The position numbers and the translations under genes were made by a program. DNA of 64,000 nucleotides. Source: Thunnus maccoyii. Lineage: Eukaryota; Chordata; Actinopteri; Scombriformes; Scombridae. Positions 25,301-42,545 of this stretch are shown piece by piece. The stretch is taken from assembly GCF_910596095.1 (NCBI RefSeq), contig NC_056551.1:1922001-1986000 (forward strand), given 5' to 3'. The stretch's first letter is position 1; each line of letters begins with the position of its first letter. The notes beneath the pieces were generated by a model, which was not told where the DNA came from, searched no databases, and was given only the letters and a program-made list of their open reading frames with translations.

Positions 25301-27662
25301 ATGAAGATCAAAGACACTGCTCAGAGATGCACTATGACCTGAAGGTGGCGCTATGTGAAGGGTCAGGGCATCATCTCGTGGGCACTGTGAATAGCCACAC
25401 CAAACCCAATGCCAGTCTGGTCAGCAGGTGTCATACTGTTCTGCCACAAAAAAGTGCACTTTACTTCATTCCTTCAGGCTGTAAGTCAAGAACAATATTA
25501 TTTGGGCACTGGGTGAAAGGTAGTCCTAGTCTCCGTTTCCAGAAAATACAATACCTGAATTGTTTTTGTTTCCAATGTTCACAATCTGCACCAACACCAG
25601 TACATGCCAATTTTCTCATCCACGTGATGTCTCTTTCTCTAGATGGCAGCACTGCAGAGTCCGTTTTATGGTGACAAGATGAACCTCCTCTCCCTCTGCC
25701 AGAAGATAGAGCAGTGTGATTACCCTCCCCTCCCACCTGACCATTACTCTGAAAAGGTAGAGCAACAAAAAAACCAGGCTTTTTGTCCTATTCACACTTT
25801 TCACAGTTTTTTTGTTTGCCTCCATGAAAGAGGATGAAAAGAAAGATGTAGCAGCAGGACTCCCTCTTTCACTTTTTCATTCTCTTTCGCCTTCACGCTC
25901 TCTCTCTCCCTCTCCCTGCTTCACAATGTCAATAACAAATAAAATGCATCATTAATTTTAAATCAACTGCTGAGCGATACAGACGGGTGACAAATTAAAG
26001 GAAAAATCAACATTAAGTGTCCGCCAGAACAGCTTCAGTGCACCTTGGCATTGATTATACAGTCTCTGACCTCTACTGGAGGGATGAACACCATTCTTCC
26101 AAAAGATATTCCCTCATCTGGTGTTTTGATGATGGTGGTGGAGTGGTCCAAAATCTCCAATAGGTGGGAGAGTGTGAATGCCATAGCATATGATTCACAT
26201 CATTTTCATACTCATCAAACCATTCAGTACCCTATGGATGGCAGCATTTTTATCCTGGAAGAGACCACTCCCATCAGGATAGAAATGTTTCATCATAGGA
26301 TAAAGGTGATCACTCAGAACAACTTTGTATTGATCCACAGTGACCCTTCCCTCTAAGGGGACAAGTGGACCCAAACCATGCCAGCAAAATGCTCCCCAAA
26401 GCATAACAGAGCCACCAGATCCCCTCGCTGTAGGGATCAAGCATTCAGACCTGTACCAGTTTTTCTTTTAACTTGTCACCCATCTGTATAAGCATTTATG
26501 TACCTTAAAGTATAAGTTGAAATTTTTTCAAGTGTGCCTTCAATGTAATTGATAGAGGTCAAAATCTACAGTGTGTCCACACTGTCATTTTGTGCAAAAA
26601 TGCATTTAAAAGTTGATCTGAAGCTTATATGAGGCTTCATCAGTCTGAGTTAGTCATATCAAGTGGATATCTGACACATTTACAGTCTTTTTAACAAATT
26701 GCCTCTTTATGTTTCCTCAGACAGTGTTTCCCTGTTGAGCTGGATGACTAAAGCTTCATATTAGCTTCAGATAAACTTTTAAATACATTTTTGCACAGAA
26801 AGAGAACTGTGGATTTTGTCCCCCATCAGTTACATTGTTAGTGAATGAAGGGATCTTCTAATGGTCAGTATGAACAGGAGGAATTACAGCAAGAAAAACA
26901 TGTTTTAATATTCATTTGGACACCACAAAATTGTGAACCTGTCCTTTAACTGGTAAATTGACGCTTCAGAGACGCAAGTAGCTGTGGCAAAAATAGACCC
27001 AGATAGCAGCAGAGCCACAAGTGGGACGCTCTGGTCATCTAGCTGTGGATATTGCTACATATCTAATTGCCCATAAATCCATTCCCTTTGAATGGAACAA
27101 ACTAAATTACTGTCTCCTAGCCTCTTTCTTTTTTTATTGGAATCAACAAATCTCATTTACAGACCCAAACCATCAACAAATTAATTTACTAACAAGTATT
27201 GTGTGTCTATCAAAGCCTCATATATCTTATTCCTCTGTGCCATAGACCATTGTTGTCCAAAAACTATTAAAAACATATCAGTGAGTCACACTGCTGCACT
27301 GGGTGACATGTTCCTTCATCACCATGAGCACACACACTGTAGTTTATTGTGACTTAATCACACACACACACACCGTCCTGCTGCCAGAAATACTCAATAG
27401 AGCACCAAATGTTAATTCATCCACCGTGGAAAATAGTCCCCAACAAATGCAATATTTCCTCCTTTTTAAAATAGTTTGTTTTGGTCCTTTCATGGGAAGA
27501 ATATAGAATAAAACCAGTCTCATCCTTTCTAATCAAGCCCACTTTTCACAGCTGCGGGACCTGGTAAGCATGTGCATCAACCCAGTCCCAGACCAGCGGC
27601 CAGACATTGTATTCGTGCTTCAGATCGCCAAACAGATGCACATGTGGACTTCCAGCACCTGA
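14923..27662 (+). CDS. nek6: NIMA-related serine/threonine kinase 6 (NEK6), 9 coding exons
   Basis: Coding exons: 14923-15000, 16497-16637, 17406-17468, 17721-17831, 17971-18079, 19358-19465, 19798-19892, 25643-25756, 27552-27662. All introns are GT-AG and phases match, giving 309 residues (human NEK6 has 313). NEK6 is a mitotic kinase activated by NEK9 that acts in spindle assembly and centrosome separation. Visible motifs: glycine loop [13 protein letters not shown] lysine (about K70), a tyrosine matching the autoinhibitory Tyr of NEK6/7 (about Y104), HRDIKPAN with catalytic Asp about 168 split across an intron, DLG about 186, and activation-loop TTAAHS with the NEK9-target serine about 202. 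[13 protein letters not shown] and KYLDSF match NEK6 rather than NEK7. The start has a near-perfect Kozak context (GCCACCATGG). The N-terminal tail is diverged, as is usual for the family. Confidence 0.95.
15365..15690. repeat. Foldback family B copy
   Basis: It starts GTTAGCTTAGCTTAGCACAAAG followed by GACTGGAAACAG, and ends with CCTGTTTCCAGTC and CAAACTGTTCCTTTAA, giving partly inverted ends. Related pieces are at 48025-48185 and 54130-54180. Confidence 0.5.
16905..17362. mobile_element. MITE with about 75-bp terminal inverted repeats
   Basis: The left arm, 16908-16985, and the right arm, 17285-17360, are inverted copies sharing TTACATAGTT, AGAGAGC and CTGACAAGTTGA. The centre carries an (AGT)n-rich stretch at 17100-17160. 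It lies in the nek6 intron between the exons ending 16637 and starting 17406. Confidence 0.65.
18790..19000 (+). repeat. Interspersed repeat C, copy 1
   Basis: It shares AGTCACTGAATGC, TGTGTTGACTGTGTGAAGA and a GTAATGAA-type end with copies at 42950-43320 and 63340-63690. Confidence 0.5.
19294..19351 (+). repeat. (TG)29 microsatellite abutting nek6 splice acceptor
   Basis: Twenty-nine TG dinucleotides run without interruption and are followed by AACCAG, whose final AG is the acceptor of the nek6 exon at 19358. The tract takes the place of a normal polypyrimidine tract. Confidence 0.95.
22885..23105 (-). repeat. Foldback family A, partial copy
   Basis: It contains GTAATCATTCCTCCTGTTAA, ATAAGTGATGGGGGCC and AAAAATGCATTTAAAAGTTT, the left-arm sequence of family A. 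It abuts the 3' end of the LINE at 23095. Confidence 0.65.
23095..25380 (-). mobile_element. L2-like non-LTR retrotransposon (5'-truncated, decayed)
   Basis: On the minus strand the pieces follow reverse-transcriptase order: [19 protein letters not shown] and [19 protein letters not shown] (24409-25014), [18 protein letters not shown] then YADDTQLY (24187-24399), [20 protein letters not shown] (near 23640-23730) and [20 protein letters not shown] (23287-23496). YADD is the catalytic polymerase motif. Frameshifts and stops break the frame, and a second retroelement end interrupts it at about 23778-24117. A copy of the same family lies in plus orientation at 32640-33325, sharing the tail TACAAATTAAATGTATTATT. 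The 5' edge is approximate. Confidence 0.85.
23778..24117 (+). mobile_element. Nested 3' end of a second non-LTR element with (AATTG)n tail
   Basis: It contains GAGGTTTCTTCTCGTTAAAG, CCGCTGTCGCCAAGTGCTTA and CCTGAGATGACTTTTGTTG, then about ten ATTGA units at 24066-24115. This is a widespread fish LINE 3' end. It is in the opposite orientation to the host LINE and absent from the related copy at 32640-33325. Confidence 0.7.
25990..26445 (-). mobile_element. Tc1-like DNA transposon fragment
   Basis: The minus-strand frame at 26195-26440 reads [20 protein letters not shown], then [17 protein letters not shown], the second-aspartate region of Tc1-family DDE transposases. Family-like sequence continues to about 25990 through stops. 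One end only; no inverted repeats were found. Confidence 0.75.
26510..26955. mobile_element. Foldback family A, near-complete copy
   Basis: Left-arm sequence from AATGTAATTGATAGAGG to GAAGCTTATATGAGGCTT is inverted in the right part from AAGCTTCATATTAGCTTC to CAGTTACATT, over roughly 90 bases with mismatches. It has no coding content. Confidence 0.7.
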
Positions 27663-27829
27663 GCACCATCCCCTCTGCTCAGTCTGAGGACCTTAAACCA
27701 CTAGATGTGAGCTCCATCTGGTCTTATTTGCCTTACCTTCATCTCGTCAGGAGGAAACCATGGAAAGACTTGTACAAGTGGACTGTGATGTTCAGACGTC
27801 CAAACACCCACTCTTTTTTTTAACCGTTA

Positions 27830-28165
27830 TTTATTCAGGGAAGTTTCACTGAGAGGAAGCCTCTCTCTTTTGCAGGAACACCCTGATCACATTCACACAG
27901 TTACACACACCTGGAAGCTGCTCAGTACAGCCACAGTCTGATCTGCCGACCACTGAGCAGCTCTACTGGAGCACTTGGGGTTAAGGGCCTTGCTCAAGGG
28001 CACCTCAGTGGTGGTAATGAGGAGGGGCAAGTTCTTCTTCTTTTTCGTTTACCCCACCCAGATTTATCCTGCCAGTCCAGGGATTGAACCGACCTTCCGG
28101 TCACAAGCTCGCTTCACACGGAGAAACTTCTCATGGCTTCGCATTTCTTCTCATCGAGGATGTGA
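27830..28165 (-). repeat. SINE-like repeat with degenerate tRNA-type B box
   Basis: It contains GGCCTTGCTCAAGGGCACCT and GGATTGAACC, which on the minus strand resembles a decayed RNA polymerase III B box (GGTTCGAATCC), followed by TTCCGGTCACAAGC. This block is familiar from many fish genomes. It lies just after the nek6 stop codon. Confidence 0.5.
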
Positions 28166-28714
28166 AGAGGTGTGTTAGTGGTGTAGCACTCATGGGAAGT
28201 GGAGTTTACTAAAGCGCACTTGTTCTATATATATGAGAGGCGACTGCATTTACTGAGAGAGATTTGTGTCTCACCATGATGACGTCACAGGTTTCTCTAA
28301 GCTTATTTTTTGTATAACTCCACAGGGGTTGCATTCCAAGTTCATACCCTGTGTTTCAGGTAAAGTGTGTGCAGTAGAGCTGGGCAATTTGAATATTTAT
28401 TATCTATCGTCTATCATAGTAATCACATCATATCATATCATAGTAATACATTTTCTTTTATACTGTCAATTTAAGTACATAGTTAAGGGGTCTAAATGGA
28501 CATGTACTAAATACTTATTAATTACTGAGTCACATTTCTCTGAGAATGATTTCTATTAGCTTGCAGTCATTTATTTCTATCATAAGAAGGTGTTCTCTAT
28601 GGAAGCCAGAGAGACTGGTGGTTAAAGCTTTTCTAGCCCTGTTATCTCAACATAATCACGTCATTACTTCACAGCTCATATTTAGGTTTTTACGGCCTGT
28701 TTTCCCCAAATAAT

Positions 28715-28912
28715 GTATTTTATGACAAAATAATCTGGACTCAGTGTCTGCTTACTAGCTTCTTCCAGAGCTTTCAACCACATCTCACAGCCTCCATTAG
28801 CGGATGGAGTTTCAGTTGTCACTTACAGCTTTGACAAATGACTGTCAGATGTAGTTGAAAGCTCTGGAAAAAGCTAGTGAGTACACCTTGAGTCAAAATT
28901 ATTTTGTCAAAC
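28715..28912. repeat. Foldback with about 70-bp arms
   Basis: The left arm (ACTAGCTTCTTCCAGAGCTT near 28754) matches the reverse complement of the right arm (AAAGCTCTGGAAAAAGCTAG near 28858). The match extends outward to TGACAAAATAAT and ATTATTTTGTCA. Confidence 0.75.
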
Positions 28913-28959
28913 TACTATTTCCATGGTCAACAATGCAGAATGTTTTTAATGATCTTTAA

Positions 28960-29410
28960 AGTTGCATTTATTGATTTTTTGGCCACTTGGGGGCAGCACA
29001 ACCAGCTGTAAACAAAACAGTGATAGATTTTATAAAGTTTTGGTCTCCGCCAACTCCCGACAAAAATATCTGGCTCTTTAGCCACTAGATGATCCACTAT
29101 GTTCACCAGCTAGTTGCTAACTTTAGTTCTGTCTTAACACCCACCCAAGTGTCTGGTAGTGTGACGTATATCTGGTACCTGCCAAAAGTGCCTGTTTAGA
29201 CCTCAGAGCTCTCTGGAGTTATCTAGATCTATGTAGGCCTACTGTCTGTGTTTGTTTACTGCTAGGCAGGCAGTGTACAGTGGGTTCATCAGCTGTTTGC
29301 TGCTGCTGAAAACCAACTTGATGAGCATTTACAGACCAGAAAAACAAAACAATCAACTAAAAGAGGCTAAAAAGCTGTGTAGAGCTGAGGGGAACTGCAG
29401 AACTGGTGAT
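28960..29410 (+). repeat. Dispersed repeat D (inverted copy at 45530-45850)
   Basis: It contains GGCCACTTGGGGGCAGCA, TCCACTATGTTCACCAGCTA and CTGAGGGGAACTGCAGA. The same blocks occur in reverse orientation at 45530-45850. Confidence 0.55.
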
Positions 29411-29549
29411 TGTGCTCAAGGGGAAAATTAATGTGTAGAATAAAAGAAATAATAAACACAACAGCATTGCACAGAGAACCAATAATTAATGGGGAAAGAA
29501 AATCGTTCATGATGTGTTCATGATGACTATTAAAAGGCGGAAGATAAGA

Positions 29550-29800
29550 AATGGGTCTTAAGACAGGTTTTAAAAATATCAGTTGAGGGGGTGGGGATCT
29601 AATGAGAGGCTAACAGAGATGTAACCTGGTGCCAGTCCATGCAGTGCTTTAAAAACAGATAAAAAATCTTAAAACCAATTCTGTACTTTACTGGTAACCA
29701 GTGAGGAGAGGCCTGTGCAGGGGAGATGTGGTCTGTCTTCGTGGTACCAGTGAGGAGTCTCGCTGCTGCATTTTGAACCAGCTGCAGGTGAAATAAAGCT
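29550..29800 (-). mobile_element. L2-like LINE fragment
   Basis: It carries ACTGGTAACCAGTGAGGAGA and CTGCTGCATTTTGAACCAGC, whose minus-strand reading gives the LVQNAAARLLTGT-type region of L2-clade LINEs. It is a short remnant. Confidence 0.5.
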
Positions 29801-30349
29801 GACTAATTCCTATATACAGCAATAATGTATTATCCTGCTTGATTGTTGGCAAGTGGCTTTAAGTATTTTTATTTTGAACCAATAGTTTGTGTTCCACTGT
29901 TGTTCTCAACATACTCAAACATGCAGAAAAGCACTGATGAGGACACTGCATCAGAGCCATACTGTTTTCTGTGTACAATATGCACCTTCTGGCCAATCAG
30001 AAACAAGTATTCTGCAGGAGTCTGAAAAAGTAACCCTGATGATGTCACAGTGATGTCATCAGGGTTATCTCAGCTTGGCTATGGAGACTATAAATGTCTC
30101 TTTTACAAACTAGGGATGTAGAATTTGAAACACAGGATGTTTACCAGCCAAGTGGGGTCTAACGAAAGATATAATTCCGTTGCATTTTGGGAAATGTAGA
30201 GGACAGTGTGGAACTCAATTCATAAAGACAAGACAAAGCATCAGCATACCTCGGCCCCTGCTGCTTCAGTTCAGTTTCGCAATTCCCCCAACTTTATAGA
30301 TGTAAAGTAAGAGAAAAGTTGAGATCTTCAGACAGCGGGCCTAGAAAAA

Positions 30350-30350
<1 letters not shown>

Positions 30351-30400
<50 letters not shown>
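30351..30400 (+). repeat. (TCA)n microsatellite
   Basis: About 17 uninterrupted TCA units. Confidence 0.95.
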
Positions 30401-30402
<2 letters not shown>

Positions 30403-31704
30403 CCATAGCTGCTCTTGGCTTCTGTTTGTCAAAATATTTGAAAAAGACTGGACTTCAACTTTTCTTATTGCCCAGTCCCGTTGTGTGAACTAATTACTCA
30501 CAAACTGTGCCGACCTCTGACTTCATCCTTTTAGCCGTGAGTTATAGTTTGAATTTGTGTCGCTTTTTATGTTGCCTAAATGCTTAGATTTTTGCATATC
30601 ATTTTCAGTGTTGATAGTGGAATTAAGAAGGAAAGAAAAACTTGCTTCATCAACCATCTTTTTTCTGAGTGAAGATTAAAGGTGAGCTTTGTAATAAAAA
30701 GGAATTTAGAACTGAAATCATCATCATCCCTTCTCCCTGGAAACTGAAGAAAATCCACAATATCCAGTGCTGCAGTATCTGCTTATTACAAATCTAAATA
30801 CACTCACACAAAATTAAAAAAAAAAAAAAAAAAAAAAGAATAACAGTGCGTGCCATGGTGGTGGGTGTTTTTTTATTTTATTTTATTTTTCTAGTGTTCC
30901 AAAGATGTTGCATAAGATTTCAGTTTTATGTGATGTTCAATCCCAGAATGCCATTTGTTCAAAGTATTTCTATGTGCAAATATAGACCATTGTTACTGTG
31001 AACACCATAGAAATGAGATGCTGTGAAAGTCATTTTGACAGATAGTACTGAACAAGAATATTTTTATAAATGATATCAAACAGTGCCTTACCACACAGAA
31101 TGGTTGACAGTTATTTTAATCAATTTGTTAATGACAACTTTTGTTCTATGCTGATAAAAAAAAAAAAAAGTGTAAGGTAAATGTTTTGCATTCGTAGGAA
31201 GGGTGGAAGTTTTGAGTTTGCATCATATTTAGACAACTTACTGTATATCCTGTGCACATGTCTTCTTGTTCCATCTACTGTACTTATTGAATTGTGACTT
31301 TTCACTCCAAAGTATTGTGCCATGTTTCTACCAACTGTACTTTTCTGTGCAACAAGACATTAAATTTTGCTCCGTGTGGACTCACTTTTAAGTGCCTCCT
31401 TTTGTGTTTGTAGTAAAAAATGATCTGGAAATTAAAGATGAAAAAATTGTGCATGCATGTGATAGAAAATAGCAAAAAATACCCATCACAGTTTCACAGA
31501 ACCCAAGGTGATGTCATTGAATATCCCACCAACAATCCAAAACCCCAAAATATTCTGTTTACAGTGATATCAAAACAGATAAGTAGCAAAACCTCAATGT
31601 TATAACATGATTGTTGCTTTATGACGTTATCTAGTTGATTAAATAATCAGACCTACAGCAGTCTGGCAGAGAGTTCAAATAAAATAAGCAGGTCAAAGAC
31701 CCAC

Positions 31705-31758
31705 TGGGGTTTTAGTCAGTGGGTTTGGGGACCCCCAAACCCACTGACTAAAACCCCA
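31705..31758. repeat. Perfect 26-bp inverted repeat with 2-base loop
   Basis: The arm at 31705-31730 (TGGGGTTTTAGTCAGTGGG...) is exactly complementary to 31733-31758, with AC between. No coding content. Confidence 0.9.
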
Positions 31759-32639
31759 CTGACTAAACCCCGCCGTACATGCATTTTCATGTGTTTCTGT
31801 CAATTTCAGTGTTATTGGGCCCAAACTAGTGGCTTTTCATCAGAACCGATGCAGACTCACCCCAAAGGCTCGGCTGCGCTGGCAGGGTCACGGCGCACGC
31901 CGTACATGCCTCCAAGAAAATATTATTTGACTAAAAAATATGCATGTTCACATTATTTTGGACCATTATCATTACAATATTTATTTAAAAAACACACACA
32001 CTGTGTGCCATAGAAAATAATCTCAAAACATTTGTGAAACAGGCTTATAGTGGATGATCTGAACAGTGATTTTCTCATCTTCCCGTAGTCAAGCTGCAGC
32101 CACTAACCAGCTGTCAAATTCAGAACAGGATTAGAATAGATTTATAATTTAAATATGACAAAATATCGTCTCTACAGCAGCAACAGTAGTGTTCCCACCA
32201 GCAGAGTCACTATATAAATTCAATAATATCTCACTGGGAAGATATCAAAATTGTCAGTAAAATAAATAATATTCATGACATCGAAATACTGAATGAAGTT
32301 TAGAAAGAATGAAGAACAAAGACATCAGTTAGTATCTTCATCCTGTCCTCCTCTTCCTCGCTCTGCTGCTGATTGAGAGGAGGAGGAGAGGAGAAGACAA
32401 ACTAAGCTAAACACAAACACCGACAAACAGAGTAGAGGACAGGACAGAGAAGCTAGTGGGACTATAAATGGATGCGTTCAGGTACAGTGTGGAGTGTAGA
32501 TCACCCGCGTTTTTGTAGCGCTCAGAGCCCATTAGACGAATTTGACTGTAGTTACATTCTCACAGGATTAACTTATTATTTTCTTATGTTCTTTTGTATA
32601 TTCCAAAATCTTAGTTTAATAATATAAATGAAAGTATAA

Positions 32640-33325
32640 TGGAGATACAGGACTGGATGAGCACAAATTTCCTCCAGTTAAACAGCAGCAAAACTGAAGC
32701 TCCCCCTATTGGTCATCTTCCATACCTCATCTCACCTTTGATAGTTAGGACATCTCCTTTCCTCCTCAGTCACTAATCTGGATGTTAGGTTTGACCCTCA
32801 ACTGACTTTTGATGACCATATAAGACATCTGTCAAAAACCTCTTACTACCATCTCAGAAGCATCTTTAAACTGCGCCCCTCTCTAACCCTGTCAGAGAAA
32901 CTTCTGTTCCTTTATCTCCTCAACACTGGACTACTGCAACGTGCTCTTCACAGGGATCCCTGGCAGAAGCACTGAGAAGCTCCAGTACATTCAGTGCAGC
33001 ACTGCCAGGATCCTGATGAGAGCGTGAAAACACAAACATATAACACCAATTCTGTCTTCATTGCACCGGTTCCCTGTCTCCTTCAGGCCCTCAGTACCAA
33101 GCTCCACACCGTACTCTGCTGCACCAAGCTTGTTGAACAGCCTTCTTAACCATCTGAGGGCAGCACAGACCCTAGTCTATTTTGAAAAACACCTAAAAAC
33201 CTTTCTATTCAGGAAGGCTTTCTCTTTGTTATAGCTTATATGTGTTTAGCGCTGTAGCACTTTGAGATTCACTGCAAATGAAAAGTGCAGTACAAATTAA
33301 ATGTATTATTATTATTGATATTAAA
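32640..33325 (+). mobile_element. L2-like LINE 3' fragment, sister copy of 23095-25380
   Basis: From GGACTGGATGAGCACAAATT to the tail TACAAATTAAATGTATTATT it parallels the minus-strand LINE. It lacks the nested insertion and ends in ATT repeats. The frame is broken. Confidence 0.8.
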
Positions 33326-33654
33326 CAGGGTGTTTTTTGGTGGAAGGACAAAAAGCCTAAAATCAATCACAAAAAAATCACTGTCAAGAGAAAGAGGGTG
33401 TATTTGTATTAGCTTGCATTTAATAGCAGATATCTGCTGATTTGGGGCTAGAAGGATAGAAACAAAGGTAGTTGGGACTGGCTGGAGGATCTTGTAAAGG
33501 ACAAGAAATAAATTGACCTCTTCATCCTCACTGTGGTATCATCTTGTTCCACCCACAGAGCTAGAAGTTCTCATGTGATATAAAGTTCATAAAAAGATCA
33601 GTATTCTGTCAAACTGTTATTAGACTTTCCACAAATCATAGAGAATCAGAGATT

Positions 33655-34150
33655 TCACTATTTGAAATTCAACATAAGCACTGTCTTACAGTATGCCTCA
33701 TTAAGATCCATTTTCTACAGATTTCCCAATGGTGATCTTAATGGTGAGACAGATAAACAATTCAGGTGTTTAGCCTCTGCCACAGGTACTGTCTCGGGTC
33801 TGTATAGGATGTTGATTGACTCCTCTGATCTCAACATTCAGACTTTGTCCCAACAAAAACAAGATTTAGGAGTTTCACTCACCTCTGGAGAGACATATCC
33901 AAGTCAGTCAGACTCAGAGGTATACAGGTATTCTTTCACAAAGCTTATATCACTCCCTTCACACTTCAAAATATAGAACCAAGCTCCTCTGGTCTCTGCT
34001 GGCATGGTTGTGGACAAGTGGCTACTTTGACATACTGCGGCACTGCCCTGCTGGACAGACGTGTTTCATTCAGTTTCAGTAATAATGAATATGAACCTCT
34101 CTCCTTGTCCTGATGTTTGCTTGCTGGAATCTAGAGCTGTAAGCTAAAGT
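33655..34150 (+). mobile_element. L1-like LINE fragment (candidate)
   Basis: The open frame at 33662-33976 carries KQDLGVSLT followed by VYRYSFTKL, reminiscent of the WEKDLG block of fish L1 ORF2 C-terminal regions. Similarity is weak. Confidence 0.4.
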
Positions 34151-34479
34151 CAATAAAGACAGGATAGCAGGCTTAGCACATTTAGCTGGTTTGAGGATTC
34201 AAAGGTCAAACTGTTCAACAGAAACCTGGTTACTAGTATTTTGAAATCTCATATGGAACTAACAGCTGATATGATCAGCGATACTTGATACCATTTTGGA
34301 ATGAATTGGGATCAAGTTGGAAATATGTTTTAACATTGTGTATTTGCAATTAAATAACAGACCAACACTGTGCAGCTCTATTCAAGATTATTTTGAAACT
34401 TGGTTTCCACCAATACAGACAATGAATTTAATATCAGGAAATTATTCTTTTTTGTGCTAGAAACTGTTATAATGGACAT

Positions 34480-34620
34480 CTTGGTGGCCTAGTGATGAAG
34501 ATGCATATCATAAATCTTTGGGTTGATTTCCTGTCTGTTCCTCTGTGGTCAACCTATACAAAAGAGGCTAAAATGCCCCCAAAAAATCATCTTAAACTGT
34601 TAGCTGTTTCTACCGTTTGT
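34480..34620 (+). repeat. tRNA-derived SINE-like head
   Basis: GGTGGCCTAGTGATGAAGAT resembles a polymerase III A box region, and GGGTTGATTTCC, about 30 bases on, resembles a decayed B box. It does not fold as a functional tRNA. Confidence 0.4.
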
Positions 34621-34806
34621 TCTGATAATTGGTTTAACTATGTTCAACCTCACAACAGGCATCTCTGAATAATTTACAGTTCCGCAAGCAACTTTTCATG
34701 CAAGTGGACTTTTTTAAACTGTCTTTAAAGTTGTTGAGCCACAAATAAAACTGTCGAGTCAAACTACTTAAACACAGTAATGAACAAAAACGTGAACTCG
34801 AACACT

Positions 34807-34812
34807 TTTATT
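34807..34812 (-). terminator. psmb7: psmb7 polyadenylation signal AATAAA
   Basis: The plus strand reads TTTATT, so AATAAA lies about 95 bases beyond the psmb7 stop on the minus strand. This predicts a short 3' UTR of about 110-120 bases. Confidence 0.7.
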
Positions 34813-34906
34813 GTAAACCATGGAAAAACATGCTATTTGGGACAGGAATTCTGAGGGATAGTGTTGAGGGGGCAAGTTAAATCAAGAAATAGAATGTACA
34901 AGTATT

Positions 34907-40849
<5,943 letters not shown>

Positions 40850-40857
<8 letters not shown>

Positions 40858-40960
40858 CTTGGTGAATGTGTTTCCGGGAAGTGAAGAAAGCGGTTTATTA
40901 TAGATGCTGCATTTAAGGACCTTTGGTAAAGTTGTACTTTATTGTTCCAAAGCTGAGGAA
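40850..40960 (-). promoter_or_regulatory. psmb7: psmb7 core promoter: YY1-like site at start codon, ETS/STAT-like palindrome
   Basis: On the minus strand the start codon sits inside AAGATGGCGAC, close to the YY1 consensus AAGATGGCGGC. About 15 bases further upstream is the palindrome TTCCCGGAA (40872-40880) with an ETS-type GGAA core. No TATA box is seen. This layout is typical of TATA-less housekeeping promoters. Factor binding is inferred from motif match only. Confidence 0.5.
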
Positions 40961-42199
40961 AATCATAACACACTCGCATGTTTTGTTCTATAGCAACAAA
41001 ACAAACCCCGAAAAGGTCCCATTAACCACAGTTGTCCTGATCCGGACACGTTCATTAACTACGCTATTGACTTGAAGTTAGTTATCTTTATCTCATTTAT
41101 CTCATTTATCTCATTTATCCTCCCTAAAGACCTCTTAAACTCGAGCGCTCCCTGCTGGCTCCCTGCTGCTCTGCACCATTCATATGAACATCTTTGGGTA
41201 CTTAAATATGGGCCTATTTGAGTCATCTAAGTGAACAGTGATAAAAGTGTGAGGAATGGGAACAATGCTACACATAATATAAGGGGCAGAAAACCTTTTT
41301 TTTTTTTTTTTCACCATAAACAATTTAATACAATTTTCTTTTTTATTAAATGTGAAAATAAAGATAATATTATACAAATCAAAACTGTGACAAAAAGAAG
41401 AAAAAAATGTAATGTAGTGCAAGTAGCTCTATTGTAGTGCAATAGATGAATAATATTCAGCAATAAGATGAATGACATTGAAATGAAATATATCTTTGCT
41501 CTTCCAATCTCAACCTGTTGACTATAAACCACAGTTAACACTATTGTCTTGCACCAGGCAGTTTATTTTTTAACTCTAGTTTAGAGTTATTCAAAGAATC
41601 TATTGTCATGTTGTTGTGACCTGGTTCTTTGGCCACAACAAACAGGGGACACACCATGTTGAATTTTAACAAAAGATAATTTATTAAATCAAATTGAACA
41701 AATTAACGACTTAACTCAGTTGTGTAAGGTGTGCATGGGTGACAGATGTATATGCATGTTGCAGAAGAAGAAACTAAGGTAACACAAAGCAAAACAGGTG
41801 CCTGTAGGGAGGAGCAGAGAGAGCAGCAGCAGAGAGGAAGCTGTTAGGTGCAGCCAGGCTTTACGCCGACGCCATGTGTTCCCAGTTGGTACTGATGACC
41901 CACCTGTTGAACAAAGCAGATAGATAGGTAAAAATATTCTATACTGGGTTCACTTTTTCAAAACATTCAGCTTGATGTGACGTCCAAAATGCACTAATGC
42001 AACCAAAACACTTCATCCATATTTCAGGGTCATCTCTTGTACCAGAACACTGACAACATCTGTCTCGTAACAGAAACACTCATTACACAATGATGTAAAA
42101 GACACAGTGGAGGGTGCTACCTTACAGTATATCTCACAGAAGTGAATCAGAAATGCTACAATATGTTTTTTTTCTTTTCTTTTTTAGATTTTTGTATCT

Positions 42200-42545
42200 T
42201 CAGTTCCAAGTATACAAAATTAAACTAAAGTAATTCCAGTGATGCGACACAAAACTAGCTACAGATATAGAAATACAAGAGTGCAAGTTAACCCTGTCTT
42301 CTGCATTTGGCCACAAGTTCTCATCACACCTTGCAATACACCTGGGAAAGACTCCTTTTGTAAATATGCCCAGACATCCAGCATTCACTGCATCTGATCA
42401 TGCGGCTGGTGGTCATAAACTTTCCATCTCCATGAGAAGAATTCCTCTGTGGGGTTGAGGAATGGAGAGTGAGGTGGAAGGACTGGCTGTAAACCATTCT
42501 GCACCACTTTGTCAATTACAAAATGTTCTGGATTCATCTCACCTG
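42200..42545 (-). mobile_element. Degraded DDE transposase fragment (IS630/Tc1-like)
   Basis: Minus-strand frames read FHLTLHSSTPQRNSS and HGDGKFMTTS, then GVFPRCIARCDENLWPNAED, in neighbouring frames. They resemble the LPPYSPFLNPIEEFFS region and the basic C-terminal tail of IS630/Tc1-like transposases. Frameshifts separate the blocks. Confidence 0.5.

Larger units (their letters stand above)
27663..31385 (+). other. nek6 3' flank; possible long 3' UTR
   Basis: No AATAAA was seen close behind the nek6 stop codon. The first convincing end-like sequence is ATTAAA at 31359-31364, in a non-repetitive stretch (about 30870-31385) that looks like a 3' UTR tail. If used, the 3' UTR would be about 3.7 kb and would include a SINE-like repeat, a foldback element, a LINE fragment and a (TCA)n tract. 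An earlier AATAAA near 29430 or 29793 could be used instead. Confidence 0.3.

Noticed and set aside
30351-30400. CRISPR-like direct repeats
   Set aside because: Simple TCA microsatellite with no spacers, in a vertebrate genome.
34480-34560. Possible tRNA gene
   Set aside because: A and B box-like words are present, but the B box is mutated and no cloverleaf can be formed. Treated as a SINE-like fragment.
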